Below, in pieces: positions 27,701 to 35,217 of a stretch of DNA of 64,000 nucleotides. Positions within the stretch are counted from its first letter, which is position 1. Each line of letters opens with the position of its first letter. Source of the DNA: DASXMT01 sp963812965 (GTDB lineage Bacteria; Actinomycetota; Acidimicrobiia; Acidimicrobiales; RAAP-2); assembly GCA_963812965.1 (NCBI GenBank), contig CAWEXG010000012.1, positions 186,001 through 250,000 of the forward strand. Direction: 5' to 3'. A program made the position numbers and the translations under genes. The notes under the pieces were generated by a model, which saw only the letters and a program-made list of their open reading frames with translations, was not told the DNA's origin and did no database searches.

Positions 27701-28827
27701 GTGAGGCTCTCTTCCAGGGCCGCCAGGAACCGGCCGTTCTCCTCCGGTGTGCCCACGGTCACCCGGAGGCATCCGGTGAGACCCGGCCACTCCGAACAGT
27801 CTCGCACGAGGATCGAACGGTCGAGGAGGAACTGCCAGACCCCTCGGGCTGGTCGACTGGTCGGTCGAAAGAGAATGAAGTTGGCATCCGAGGGCCATGT
27901 CTCGATAGGCAGGCCGGCAAAGGCGGCAGCGATGCGGCCGCGCTCCTCTCGCACGACAGCGACTCGGGCCTGCATGTCCTCCTCGTACTGCAGGGCGAGA
28001 CGCCCGGCCGCCTGCTTCACCGCGTCCAGGTGATAGGGCAGGGCGACCAGCTCACAAGCGGCAATCACATCCGGCGAGGCGACCAGGTACCCGAGACGAC
28101 CGGCGGCCATCGACCACGTCTTGGAGAAAGTCCGGACCACTGCCACCTGCTGGTGCCGCGGGCTCTTGTTCCGGATGATCTCCAGTGCGGAGGACGGAGC
28201 GAACTGCCCGTAAGCCTCGTCGACCACGACGAGACCCGTGGTGGCGGCCATCACTCGCTCGACCGTCTCCGGCGGCTCGGCACGGCCTGTCGGGTTGTTC
28301 GGCGAACACAGAAACGTGATGATCGGGTCCGACTCGGCGAGAACACGGTCAACCTCGGACAGGTCGAGACGAAAGTCGTCGGTTCGGTGTCCGCTGACAA
28401 CCGTGGTGCCGGTGATCATGGCGATATGCCGATGCAGCGTGTACGTGGGCTCGAACAGGGCAACGCACCGATCTGGCCCTCCATAAGCCAGTAACAGGCT
28501 TTGGAGGATCTCGTTCGACCCGTTGGCACAGAACACCTGGTCTGGTGAGACCTGGTGCGACTCGGCAATGGCAGCCCGCAGCGCCGTGGCATCACGATCG
28601 GGATAACGGTTGAAGGCGATCGACCCCAGCTCGTCACGAAGGGATTGGAGCCAGGCATCGGGCGGCGGGAGCGGCGATTCGTTGGTGTTGAGCCGCACGT
28701 CCACATCGACCTGGGGCGAGTGGTATCCACGGAGCGCGACCAGGTCCGGGCGCAACGGGATGGGTGTCGTTCCGCTGGCCATCTCCGGGTCTGCTGCTCC
28801 TGCCCCTGTCACTGCGAGGTTGTCCAT
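27697..28827 (-). CDS. hisC: Histidinol-phosphate aminotransferase
   Basis: A 376-residue fold-type I PLP aminotransferase. LNTNESPLPPP, NRYPDRDATALRAAI, NGSNEILQSLLLAYGG, CSPNNPTGRAEP, VVVDEAYGQFA and the Schiff-base lysine in RTFSKTWSMAAGRLGYL are all present. The start lies 19 bases inside the hisD end and the stop overlaps hisB. It is flanked on both sides by his genes, which supports HisC over a general aromatic aminotransferase. Confidence 0.94.
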   Translation of the reverse strand: MDNLAVTGAGAADPEMASGTTPIPLRPDLVALRGYHSPQVDVDVRLNTNESPLPPPDAWLQSLRDELGSIAFNRYPDRDATALRAAIAESHQVSPDQVFCANGSNEILQSLLLAYGGPDRCVALFEPTYTLHRHIAMITGTTVVSGHRTDDFRLDLSEVDRVLAESDPIITFLCSPNNPTGRAEPPETVERVMAATTGLVVVDEAYGQFAPSSALEIIRNKSPRHQQVAVVRTFSKTWSMAAGRLGYLVASPDVIAACELVALPYHLDAVKQAAGRLALQYEEDMQARVAVVREERGRIAAAFAGLPIETWPSDANFILFRPTSRPARGVWQFLLDRSILVRDCSEWPGLTGCLRVTVGTPEENGRFLAALEESLT

Positions 28828-30101
28828 CGCAAGCGTACCGAATCGGCATGAGCTGGAAGCCCCTCGGCCTCTGCGAGAGCGACGACATGGGGACCCAGGG
28901 ATGCCAGAGTCTTTTCGTCGACCGACACGGCGTGGATGTGACGTTGGAAGTCGTCGACCCGAAGCGCGCTGGCAAACCTGGCTGTTCTGTTGGTCGGCAG
29001 CACGTGGTTGGGACCGGCCAGATAGTCCCCGATGCTGGCCGGTGCATGGACGCCGAGGAACACCGCCCCCGCTGCCTGAACCAGAGGCAACAGACTTTCC
29101 GCCCCGTCGAGCAGTAACTCCAGATGCTCGGGAGCCACGACGTTGGAGACGTCGAGTGCCTGGGTAGGACCGTCGACCAACACGATGTACCCACCAGTCT
29201 GAAGCGTCGCTTCCAGATCGGGCTGCCGGGGCGACGCGTCGACCAGGCGGCTGACCTCGGCGCTCACGGCATCAGCCAGCTTCTCCGACCAGGTGACGAG
29301 CCATGCCAGGCCATCAGGGCCATGTTCGGCCTGGACCACCAGGTCGATGGCGGCCAGCTGTGGCGGGGTGTCCGGGCCGGCCACCACGACCACTTCGGAA
29401 GGACCGGCAAACGTGGACGCGATCCCAACGATGCCAGAGACCTGACGCTTGGCTTCAGCCACATACCGGTTCCCGGGTCCCACGATGACATCGACCGGTG
29501 CGATAGAGGCCGTACCGTAGGCCATGGCAGCGATCGCCTGGGCCCCGCCAACCCGATAGACCTCGTCCACCCCGGCGATGGCTGCTGCAGCCAAGGTGAC
29601 GTCGTCCACCGTGCCGTCGGCACCCGGTGGCACACACAGGACCACCTCGCTCACGCCAGCCACCCGAGCGGGTGCCGCACACATGAGAACCGTCGACGGG
29701 TACCGGGCCCGGCCACCGGGGGCGTAGCAGCCAGCCCGCTTCACGGGACGAGTGAGGTGCCGGACAGCGATGCCATCGGATTCGAACTCGCCGACTGATA
29801 CCTGTTCATGAGCGTGATAGGCCACGATCCGGTCGTGGGCTATCTGAAGCGCCTGACGGAGCTCCGGAGTGATCCGATCCACAGCGGTCTGTACCTGGTC
29901 CGGGGGGACCCGGAGCTCGTCGATCGTCACGTGATCGAGCTGTGCTGTCAACCGACGGAGGGCGGTGTCGCCCTCGGCGCGCACCTGGGCGATGATGTCG
30001 GCGACCGTGTCGAAGGACCGCTCGTGTCCGTCGGGTGGTTTGGGCAGCTCCGTACGTAGGTCGCCGGTGAAGCCGCGCAGATCGATCCGACGAAGAGCCA
30101 T
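28809..30101 (-). CDS. hisD: Histidinol dehydrogenase
   Basis: A 430-residue Zn enzyme catalysing the last two oxidations to histidine. The signature runs from VAGVSEVVLCVPPG through VGGAQAIAAMAYGT, IVGPGNRYVAEAKRQV and AGPSEVVVVAG. Zn ligands are expected in QAEHGPDG and the C-terminal ASIGDYLAGPNHVLPT. It is the first gene of the his-trp run. Its ATG at 30101 faces the divergent small gene at 30165 across only 63 bases, so the cluster promoter must lie there. Confidence 0.95.
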   Translation of the reverse strand: MALRRIDLRGFTGDLRTELPKPPDGHERSFDTVADIIAQVRAEGDTALRRLTAQLDHVTIDELRVPPDQVQTAVDRITPELRQALQIAHDRIVAYHAHEQVSVGEFESDGIAVRHLTRPVKRAGCYAPGGRARYPSTVLMCAAPARVAGVSEVVLCVPPGADGTVDDVTLAAAAIAGVDEVYRVGGAQAIAAMAYGTASIAPVDVIVGPGNRYVAEAKRQVSGIVGIASTFAGPSEVVVVAGPDTPPQLAAIDLVVQAEHGPDGLAWLVTWSEKLADAVSAEVSRLVDASPRQPDLEATLQTGGYIVLVDGPTQALDVSNVVAPEHLELLLDGAESLLPLVQAAGAVFLGVHAPASIGDYLAGPNHVLPTNRTARFASALRVDDFQRHIHAVSVDEKTLASLGPHVVALAEAEGLPAHADSVRLRWTTSQ

Positions 30102-30164
30102 GGTCCATCGATGCTACCCGGCAGGTCGGCACCGTCTGGTCCACGTTTCTGTCATGATCCCCCC

Positions 30165-30365
30165 ATGGCCGAGAGCAACGCCGAACTGTCCTCCCTCGCC
30201 ACTGCGCTGGACGAGCTGGCACACCGGATCACCGCGCACGCCGAAGCTGCTGCAGCCGCAAAGGATGAAGAGTTGGCGTCAGAGCTGTTCGCAATCGAGC
30301 GAGCCCTGGGGGCCGCCAACCGGAGGTTGAACCGCCTGACTTCTGCGTTGGGTCGACGCTCCTGA
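30165..30365 (+). CDS. Small helical hypothetical protein divergent from hisD
   Basis: 66 residues from the ATG at 30165 (MAESNAELSSLATALDELA). It is almost wholly alpha-helical with amphipathic heptads (LATALDELAHRI, ELASELFAIERALGAANRRLNRLTSAL). It has no membrane segment and no cysteine. Codon use is like its neighbours, and it is followed 43 bases later by a strong hairpin terminator, so it is likely a real transcript. I do not recognise the family. Confidence 0.55.
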   Translation: MAESNAELSSLATALDELAHRITAHAEAAAAAKDEELASELFAIERALGAANRRLNRLTSALGRRS

Positions 30366-30407
30366 CGTGTAGAACAGCGTGCGACATACGGTCGGGCGCA
30401 TACGCGG

Positions 30408-30436
30408 CGAAGGCGCCCCGACGGGGCGCCTTCGCA
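30408..30436 (+). terminator. Perfect 13-bp stem-loop downstream of the small gene
   Basis: GCGAAGGCGCCCC (30408-30420) and GGGGCGCCTTCGC (30424-30436) form a perfect 13-bp stem with a three-base loop GAC. No T-tract follows on either strand, which is common for actinobacterial terminators. It lies between the convergent ends of the 30165 gene and nth and may serve both. Confidence 0.75.
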
Positions 30437-30569
30437 CGAGCGGGCCGGGCGGCGGATCCCGGACACCGCACCTACGGAACCAGGTGGCGGGAACCGGTTC
30501 CGAGTAACTCCTACAACAGCAGGTTTCAGGCCGATGTTCCAATCAAAGGTGTAGTTTTGAGAGCTTTTC

Positions 30570-31250
30570 TCAAGAAACTCTAGATTTTCTAGTAACAGCC
30601 GGCACTGTTGCAGATGGACAGAAGTCAGCCAGGACACAGGTGGTGCAGCGTGGGGAACGAGCTGTGCACGTCTGACGCCCGTGCAGGATCAACCGCAGAC
30701 TGAAAGCACCGCGCTCCCCTGCAGGCACCAGTGCATTGAGCGCCAGTTCCACTTTGACCGGGTCCGTCTCCGTGGTCAGGCCGAGACGGACGGACAGACG
30801 TCCGACATGGGTATCCACGGGCAGGCCGGGCAGGCCAAAGGCAACGCTCCGAACGACGTTCGCCGTCTTCCGGCCGACTCCGGGAAGCGTCACCAACTCC
30901 TCCCGCTGGGTGGGGACCTCACCATCGAAACGATCCACGAGTGCGTTCGCCATACCGATGATGTTGCGGGTCTTAGCGCGGAAGAAGCCGATCGACCGAA
31001 TGATCTCCTCGACTGCATCTGGATCGGCAACAGCCAGGGCGGCGGCGTTCGGGTACCGAGCGAACAGCGTCTGCGTCACCAGGTTCACACGGCGATCGGT
31101 GCACTGGGCAGAGAGGATGGTGGCCGTGAGCAGTTGGAAGGGGCTGTCGTACTCCAACGCACACAACTCTTTCGCCGTGCCCGGAAACTCGTGAGCCAGT
31201 CGCTCGCTCGTGACGCGAGCACGACCGGCTGCTGATCGAGGACGGGCCAT
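30570..31250 (-). CDS. nth: Endonuclease III (DNA glycosylase/AP lyase)
   Basis: A 226-residue base-excision repair enzyme. The helix-hairpin-helix is LPGVGRKTANVV with the catalytic Lys, the catalytic Asp is in LPVDTHVGRLSVRLGL, and the [4Fe-4S] cluster motif C-x6-C-x2-C-x5-C is CTARSPRCTTCVLADFC. I chose the ATG at 31250; the open frame extends far upstream (to 31940) only as antisense of mshD. The last eight codons fall in an AT-rich patch and the stop overlaps an inverted repeat (30557-30573). Confidence 0.95.
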   Translation of the reverse strand: MARPRSAAGRARVTSERLAHEFPGTAKELCALEYDSPFQLLTATILSAQCTDRRVNLVTQTLFARYPNAAALAVADPDAVEEIIRSIGFFRAKTRNIIGMANALVDRFDGEVPTQREELVTLPGVGRKTANVVRSVAFGLPGLPVDTHVGRLSVRLGLTTETDPVKVELALNALVPAGERGAFSLRLILHGRQTCTARSPRCTTCVLADFCPSATVPAVTRKSRVS

Positions 31251-31280
31251 CGAGCGAACACTACCTGTAGGGTCGTCACC

Positions 31281-32231
31281 GTGAGTCGAGTCACGGTCGA
31301 GATCCACCACGACCTGTCCTCTTCCGATGCAGGAGAGATCGCCGAGCTGCTTCGGCAGATATCCGCTGCCGACGGGTTCGCTCCTCTGAGCGAACAGAAG
31401 TGCCTCCAGGCAACCCATGCGCAGCACAGCCGGGGGGCTGGCGCACGGTCCATGGCCCGAGTTGTCGACTCGGGCCGGTTGGTGGGCTACGGCCATCTCA
31501 GCCAGGGAAACAGCAGTTGGGGTATCGAGGTGGCGGTTCACCCCGATCATCGGGATCCCAAGGTACCTATCGCAGAGGAGCTGCTCCGTTCCCTCCTGGA
31601 TGAGGTCGGTCGGCAAGGAGGGGGCCGGGTCTTCTTCTGGGCGACCCGCGCCACCTCCGTTCACGACGACATCGCCATGAGACAAGGCCTCCTGCTCGAC
31701 CGGGAGCTCATCCAGATGCGAGTCCCGCTCCCGCTCGCCCGAACTGTCGGGGGTGCTGACCAGCAGGGTACCGGCGCAATTGTCACCCGACCTTTTCAGC
31801 CCGGTCGTGACGAGTCGGCGTGGCTGGCCGTGAACAATCGGGCGTTCTCCTCCCATCCCGAACAGGGAGGATGGGATCTCGAAACGTTGCTCGAGCGAGA
31901 GGAAGAGCCGTGGTTCGACCCACTCGGTTTCTTGCTTCACGACGAAGGCGGTCGGCTGATCGGCTCATGCTGGACGAAGATCCATCACGACGCCGATCCC
32001 CCACTGGGGGAGATCTACGTCGTCTCTGTGGACCCTGATTTCCACGGTCGTGGTCTGGGGCGATCGCTGACCATCGCTGGGCTGTCCTGGTTGGCCGATG
32101 CGGGCCTGACAACAGGAATGCTCTACGTCGAGACCGACAACATCGCTGCTGTACGTCTTTACCGATCACTTGGGTTCACCGACGATCACGTCGATCGGGC
32201 CTATGCCGGTGAAGTGGCCAGTGCGAGCTGA
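31281..32231 (+). CDS. mshD: Mycothiol synthase
   Basis: 316 residues with two GNAT acetyltransferase domains. The C-terminal one is active in the family, with GEIYVVSVDPDFHGRGLGRSLTIAGL as the acetyl-CoA pyrophosphate loop and YVETDNIAAVRLYRSLGF after it. The N-terminal one is degenerate. It acetylates Cys-GlcN-Ins in the last step of mycothiol synthesis, a thiol found essentially only in Actinomycetota. It starts at GTG 31281, divergent from nth by 30 bases. This gene is the strongest taxonomic marker here. Confidence 0.92.
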   Translation: MSRVTVEIHHDLSSSDAGEIAELLRQISAADGFAPLSEQKCLQATHAQHSRGAGARSMARVVDSGRLVGYGHLSQGNSSWGIEVAVHPDHRDPKVPIAEELLRSLLDEVGRQGGGRVFFWATRATSVHDDIAMRQGLLLDRELIQMRVPLPLARTVGGADQQGTGAIVTRPFQPGRDESAWLAVNNRAFSSHPEQGGWDLETLLEREEEPWFDPLGFLLHDEGGRLIGSCWTKIHHDADPPLGEIYVVSVDPDFHGRGLGRSLTIAGLSWLADAGLTTGMLYVETDNIAAVRLYRSLGFTDDHVDRAYAGEVASAS

Positions 32232-32245
32232 AGGAGGCCGGCCGG

Positions 32246-32935
32246 CTACCCGATGATGCGCCCGATGCTGAAGGTCACACCGGCGGCAACCCCGGAGATG
32301 AGGAGTTGTCGGCACGCCGACCACAGCCACGCCCGCTCGGTGAAGAAGGACAGCGCGACCCCGACGGACAACGATGCCACGGCAGTGAGGATCACCGATG
32401 CCCACGCCGCCGTGGACCCCGACGTCACCAACCATGGCAACAAGGGCACGACAGCGCCGAGAGCGAACATGAAGAACGATGACACCGCCGCCTGCAACGG
32501 GTTGCCCAGCTGGTTGGGGTTGATACCCAACTCTTCTCGAGCGTGAGTCTCGAGAGCGGTCTGCGGGTCCCGCATCATCTTGATCGCCAGCTCGGTGGCC
32601 AGCTGTGGCTCGAGCCCTCGTCGCTCGTAGATGGCCGACAACTCGCGGCGCTCGTCTTCAGGTTCATGATGAAGAGCCTGTCGCTCCACGTCGAGCTCGC
32701 GCTCCATGAGCTCGGTTTGAGCGCGCATCGAGACATACTCCCCGGCTGCCATGGAGAACGCTCCGCCGACCAGACCGGCCAGACCTGCCAGCCGTACCGA
32801 CGTCACCGATGTGTGAGCGCCGGCCATCCCCAGTATCAGGGCCACATTCGAGACCAACCCGTCGCTGATGCCGAACATGGCGGCGCACGCTCCCCCGCCC
32901 TGCAAGCTCCGATGATGGTGATGCTCGTCAACCAC
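32246..32935 (-). CDS. VIT1/CCC1-family iron or manganese transporter
   Basis: A 229-residue membrane protein with five predicted transmembrane segments. The N-terminus is His-rich (DEHHHHRSL), then MFGISDGLVSNVALILGMAGA (TM1 signature) and GGAFSMAAGEYVSMRAQTEL (TM2). A charged cytoplasmic helix pair with acidic residues (EPEDERRELSAIYERRGLE) is the metal-binding domain of the family. Three further TM segments follow. It moves Fe2+ or Mn2+ out of the cytosol. It is convergent with mshD, with 14 bases between stops. Confidence 0.88.
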   Translation of the reverse strand: MVDEHHHHRSLQGGGACAAMFGISDGLVSNVALILGMAGAHTSVTSVRLAGLAGLVGGAFSMAAGEYVSMRAQTELMERELDVERQALHHEPEDERRELSAIYERRGLEPQLATELAIKMMRDPQTALETHAREELGINPNQLGNPLQAAVSSFFMFALGAVVPLLPWLVTSGSTAAWASVILTAVASLSVGVALSFFTERAWLWSACRQLLISGVAAGVTFSIGRIIG

Positions 32936-33048
32936 GCGATGGATCGTACCGAGTGGACGGCGATGAGGACGGACTGATCTCTGGACAAAGGAGCCCCTGC
33001 ATCAGCAAGCTCGGGACCGCTTCTCCGCTGAGCCTCTAAGGTTTGGAC

Positions 33049-33504
33049 ATGGCTACCACCGTGCATGGCATCGAGAAGTTTCACGATCTGGTTGGACAAC
33101 ACCTCGGCTACAGCGAGTGGCACGTCATCGATCAGGATCAGATCAACCTGTTCGCTGAGGCCACGGGTGATCACCAGTGGATCCACGTCGACCCGGAGAA
33201 GGCCAAGGATGGACCGTTCGGCGACACCATCGCCCACGGGTACCTGACCCTATCCCTCGCACCGGTGTTCCTGGGTGAGGTCCTGGTGGTCGAGGGCATG
33301 TCCATGGGGGTCAACTACGGCTGCAACAAGGTGCGGTTTCCGGCCCCGGTGCTCGTAGGTTCGAAGCTGCGGCTCGGCGCAGCCGTAGCCGGAGCCGAGG
33401 ATGTCCAAGGTGGCGTGCAGGTGGTCCTCGATCTCACCCTCGAGGTCGAGGGAGCAGCGAAGCCCAGCTGCGTGGCCCAAGTGGTGTACCGCTACTTCCA
33501 CTGA
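33049..33504 (+). CDS. MaoC-like hotdog-fold dehydratase
   Basis: 151 residues. The hydratase-2 signature is INLFAEATGDHQWIHVDPEKA with the catalytic Asp and His, followed by DTIAHGYLTLSL. C-terminal strands match the single-hotdog MaoC family (NYGCNKVRFPAPVLVGSKLR). It likely hydrates an enoyl-thioester, perhaps enoyl-CoA; the chain length is not readable. The start is ATG 33049; a TTG two codons upstream is less likely. It stands alone between VIT and merR. Confidence 0.88.
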   Translation: MATTVHGIEKFHDLVGQHLGYSEWHVIDQDQINLFAEATGDHQWIHVDPEKAKDGPFGDTIAHGYLTLSLAPVFLGEVLVVEGMSMGVNYGCNKVRFPAPVLVGSKLRLGAAVAGAEDVQGGVQVVLDLTLEVEGAAKPSCVAQVVYRYFH

Positions 33505-33571
33505 CCGCGCTGACGCCTGTTCCCCCTACCGCCACCGTGCCGAGACGGCCGGATTCCGGGATTGCTCTGAT

Positions 33572-33595
33572 AGTACGAGCTGTTACTCCTAGAGT
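33572..33595 (+). promoter_or_regulatory. Candidate MerR operator and leaderless -10 element
   Basis: AGTACGAGCTGTTACT (33572-33587) is an imperfect 16-bp palindrome matching its complement at 12 of 16 positions. TAGAGT (33590-33595) fits the TANNNT -10 pattern and ends six bases before the merR ATG, so the transcript may be leaderless; no clear Shine-Dalgarno is present. MerR proteins bind dyads of this sort between -35 and -10 elements. The -35 is not clear. Confidence 0.4.
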
Positions 33596-33601
33596 GGTGG
33601 C

Positions 33602-34468
33602 ATGGAGATGCGGGTTGAGCAGCTGGCGGCGAGAGCCGGGGTATCCGTCGACACCATTCGTTACTACCAGTCGAAGGGGCTCCTTGCCTCGCCACGACGG
33701 CAGGGTCGGGTGGCCTGGTACGACGCCGAGCATGTCACCCGCATCGCCCGTATCCGGTCGCTACAGGCCAGAGGGTTCACCTTGGCCACCATCATCCGAC
33801 TGCTGAACGGCGACCTGGACGCCGCCGACGAGGCCCTTCTCAGCGAGCTAGCCGGCTCCCGGATCACAGAAGCAACCCACCACCCGCACGAGCACAGCCC
33901 GGACGAGCCCGGCCACCAGCACGAGCACACTTCGAACCGCACCGTACCGGCAGACGCCGAAGAGCTCGAGCTGTTCACCATTGAGGAGCTGGCGCTCCGC
34001 ACCGGCGTACCGCTGCCCTTGCTCCGGGCAGTCGAGGCCGAGGGGCTTCTCATCCCCCGTCGGGTCGGAGCCGACGAGCGCTATACCGACGAAGACGTTG
34101 ACGCGGCACGAGCCGGGCTGGCGCTCCTGGAGTGGGGAGTGCCACTATCGGCGCTCCTCGAGCTGGCCAGGCGACACCACGCTGCCACCGTGTCCGTGGC
34201 CAGCGATGCCGTGAACCTCTTCTCCACGTACATACGGGGCTCCCTTCGGGAAGAGAGCGATGCCGGCAGAAGTGACGTACCGGACAGCAAGCGGCTCGTC
34301 GAGGCTTACACCGAGCTTCTCCCAGCGGTGACCACACTGGTCGAGCACCACTTCACCCGGGCGTTGCTCAAAGCCGCCCTCGACCATATCGAGCAGATGG
34401 GAACTCCAGGAGAGCTTCAGGCCGTTCACGATCAAACTGGCGACGGCGACGAAGCGGTGGCACGGTGA
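33602..34468 (+). CDS. MerR-family regulator with duplicated HTH and His-rich linker
   Basis: 288 residues. A canonical MerR HTH begins RVEQLAARAGVSVDTIRYYQSKGLL, with the wing and coiled-coil start (VTRIARIRSLQARGFTLATI). A histidine- and acid-rich linker (about residues 97-112, HHPHEHSPDEPGHQHEH) leads to a second MerR-like HTH (FTIEELALRTGVPLPLLRAVEAEGLL). A helical C-terminal domain follows. The linker could bind metal. Its stop overlaps the menG GTG (GTGA), so it is the first gene of a merR-menG-menF operon and may regulate it. The effector is unknown. Confidence 0.85.
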   Translation: MEMRVEQLAARAGVSVDTIRYYQSKGLLASPRRQGRVAWYDAEHVTRIARIRSLQARGFTLATIIRLLNGDLDAADEALLSELAGSRITEATHHPHEHSPDEPGHQHEHTSNRTVPADAEELELFTIEELALRTGVPLPLLRAVEAEGLLIPRRVGADERYTDEDVDAARAGLALLEWGVPLSALLELARRHHAATVSVASDAVNLFSTYIRGSLREESDAGRSDVPDSKRLVEAYTELLPAVTTLVEHHFTRALLKAALDHIEQMGTPGELQAVHDQTGDGDEAVAR

Positions 34469-35217
34469 CTACCTCGCCCTCCGTCCCGAATAGCGCTGCG
34501 TTCGACACAGCTGCCCGAGCAGCAGAGGCAGATCTTCCCACGGGCACCGAGAAGACCGCCCTGGTGCAGTCGATGTTCGATGCCATCGCTCCTCGGTACG
34601 ATCTGGTCAACCGCCTGATGACCTTTGGGCTCGACATCCATTGGCGCCGACAGTCGGTGGACGCACTTGGCCTGCCGAAAGGTGCGTTCATCCTCGATCT
34701 GGCCTGCGGGACCGGTGACTTCCTACGGATGCTCAGGACCAAGGGGCTCCGGCCCATCGGTCTGGATCTGTCGTGGGGAATGTTGGAGGCGAATCGGGCC
34801 GGCGAGCCTTTGACCCAAGCTGACGTGGCGGCGTTGCCCATCGCCGACGGGTCGGTGGACGGGGTCACCTGTGGCTATGGGCTTCGGAACTTCACTGACC
34901 TGGACACCGCGTTCAGCGAGCTTGCCCGTGTGGTTCGGCCCGGTGGTCGGATCAGTCTGCTCGAGGTGGCCGAACCCGAGAGCGGTCTCATGCTCGCCGG
35001 TCATCGCCTGTGGTTTCGCCGCGTGGTGCCCGTGTTGGGTGGTCTGTTGTCGGACGGCGCTGCGTACCGGTACCTGCCCCGGTCCACCGCTTACCTTCCA
35101 CCCACCGCCACGCTCCGAGCCATGCTCCGTGAGAGCGGGTTCTCGTCCGTGAACCGACAGGCGCTCTCCGGGGGGCTCAGCCAGTTGATCACTGCCACCC
35201 GGAGCGGCAGACCATGA
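34465..35217 (+). CDS. menG: Demethylmenaquinone methyltransferase
   Basis: A 250-residue UbiE/MenG-type SAM methyltransferase. FDAIAPRYDLVNRLMTFGLDIHWRR is the UbiE signature, ILDLACGTGDF the SAM-binding motif I, and VTCGYGLRNFTDLDTAFSELARVVRPGG the second family signature. It makes menaquinone from demethylmenaquinone. It is coupled to merR upstream (GTGA) and menF downstream (ATGA). With menF next door and no ubiquinone genes, MenG is the right reading. Confidence 0.93.
   Translation: MTTSPSVPNSAAFDTAARAAEADLPTGTEKTALVQSMFDAIAPRYDLVNRLMTFGLDIHWRRQSVDALGLPKGAFILDLACGTGDFLRMLRTKGLRPIGLDLSWGMLEANRAGEPLTQADVAALPIADGSVDGVTCGYGLRNFTDLDTAFSELARVVRPGGRISLLEVAEPESGLMLAGHRLWFRRVVPVLGGLLSDGAAYRYLPRSTAYLPPTATLRAMLRESGFSSVNRQALSGGLSQLITATRSGRP

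Noticed and set aside
30102..30164. Histidine leader peptide or T-box upstream of hisD
   Set aside because: Only 63 bases separate hisD from the divergent gene. No run of His codons or T-box core was seen.
30540..30600. AT-rich patch with two small inverted repeats (TTGAGA/TCTCAA at 30557-30573 and CTAGA/TCTAG nearby), considered as a CRISPR repeat or an IS scar
   Set aside because: There is only one copy, no spacers and no cas genes. It overlaps the nth stop and may be a weak terminator, but has no T-tract.
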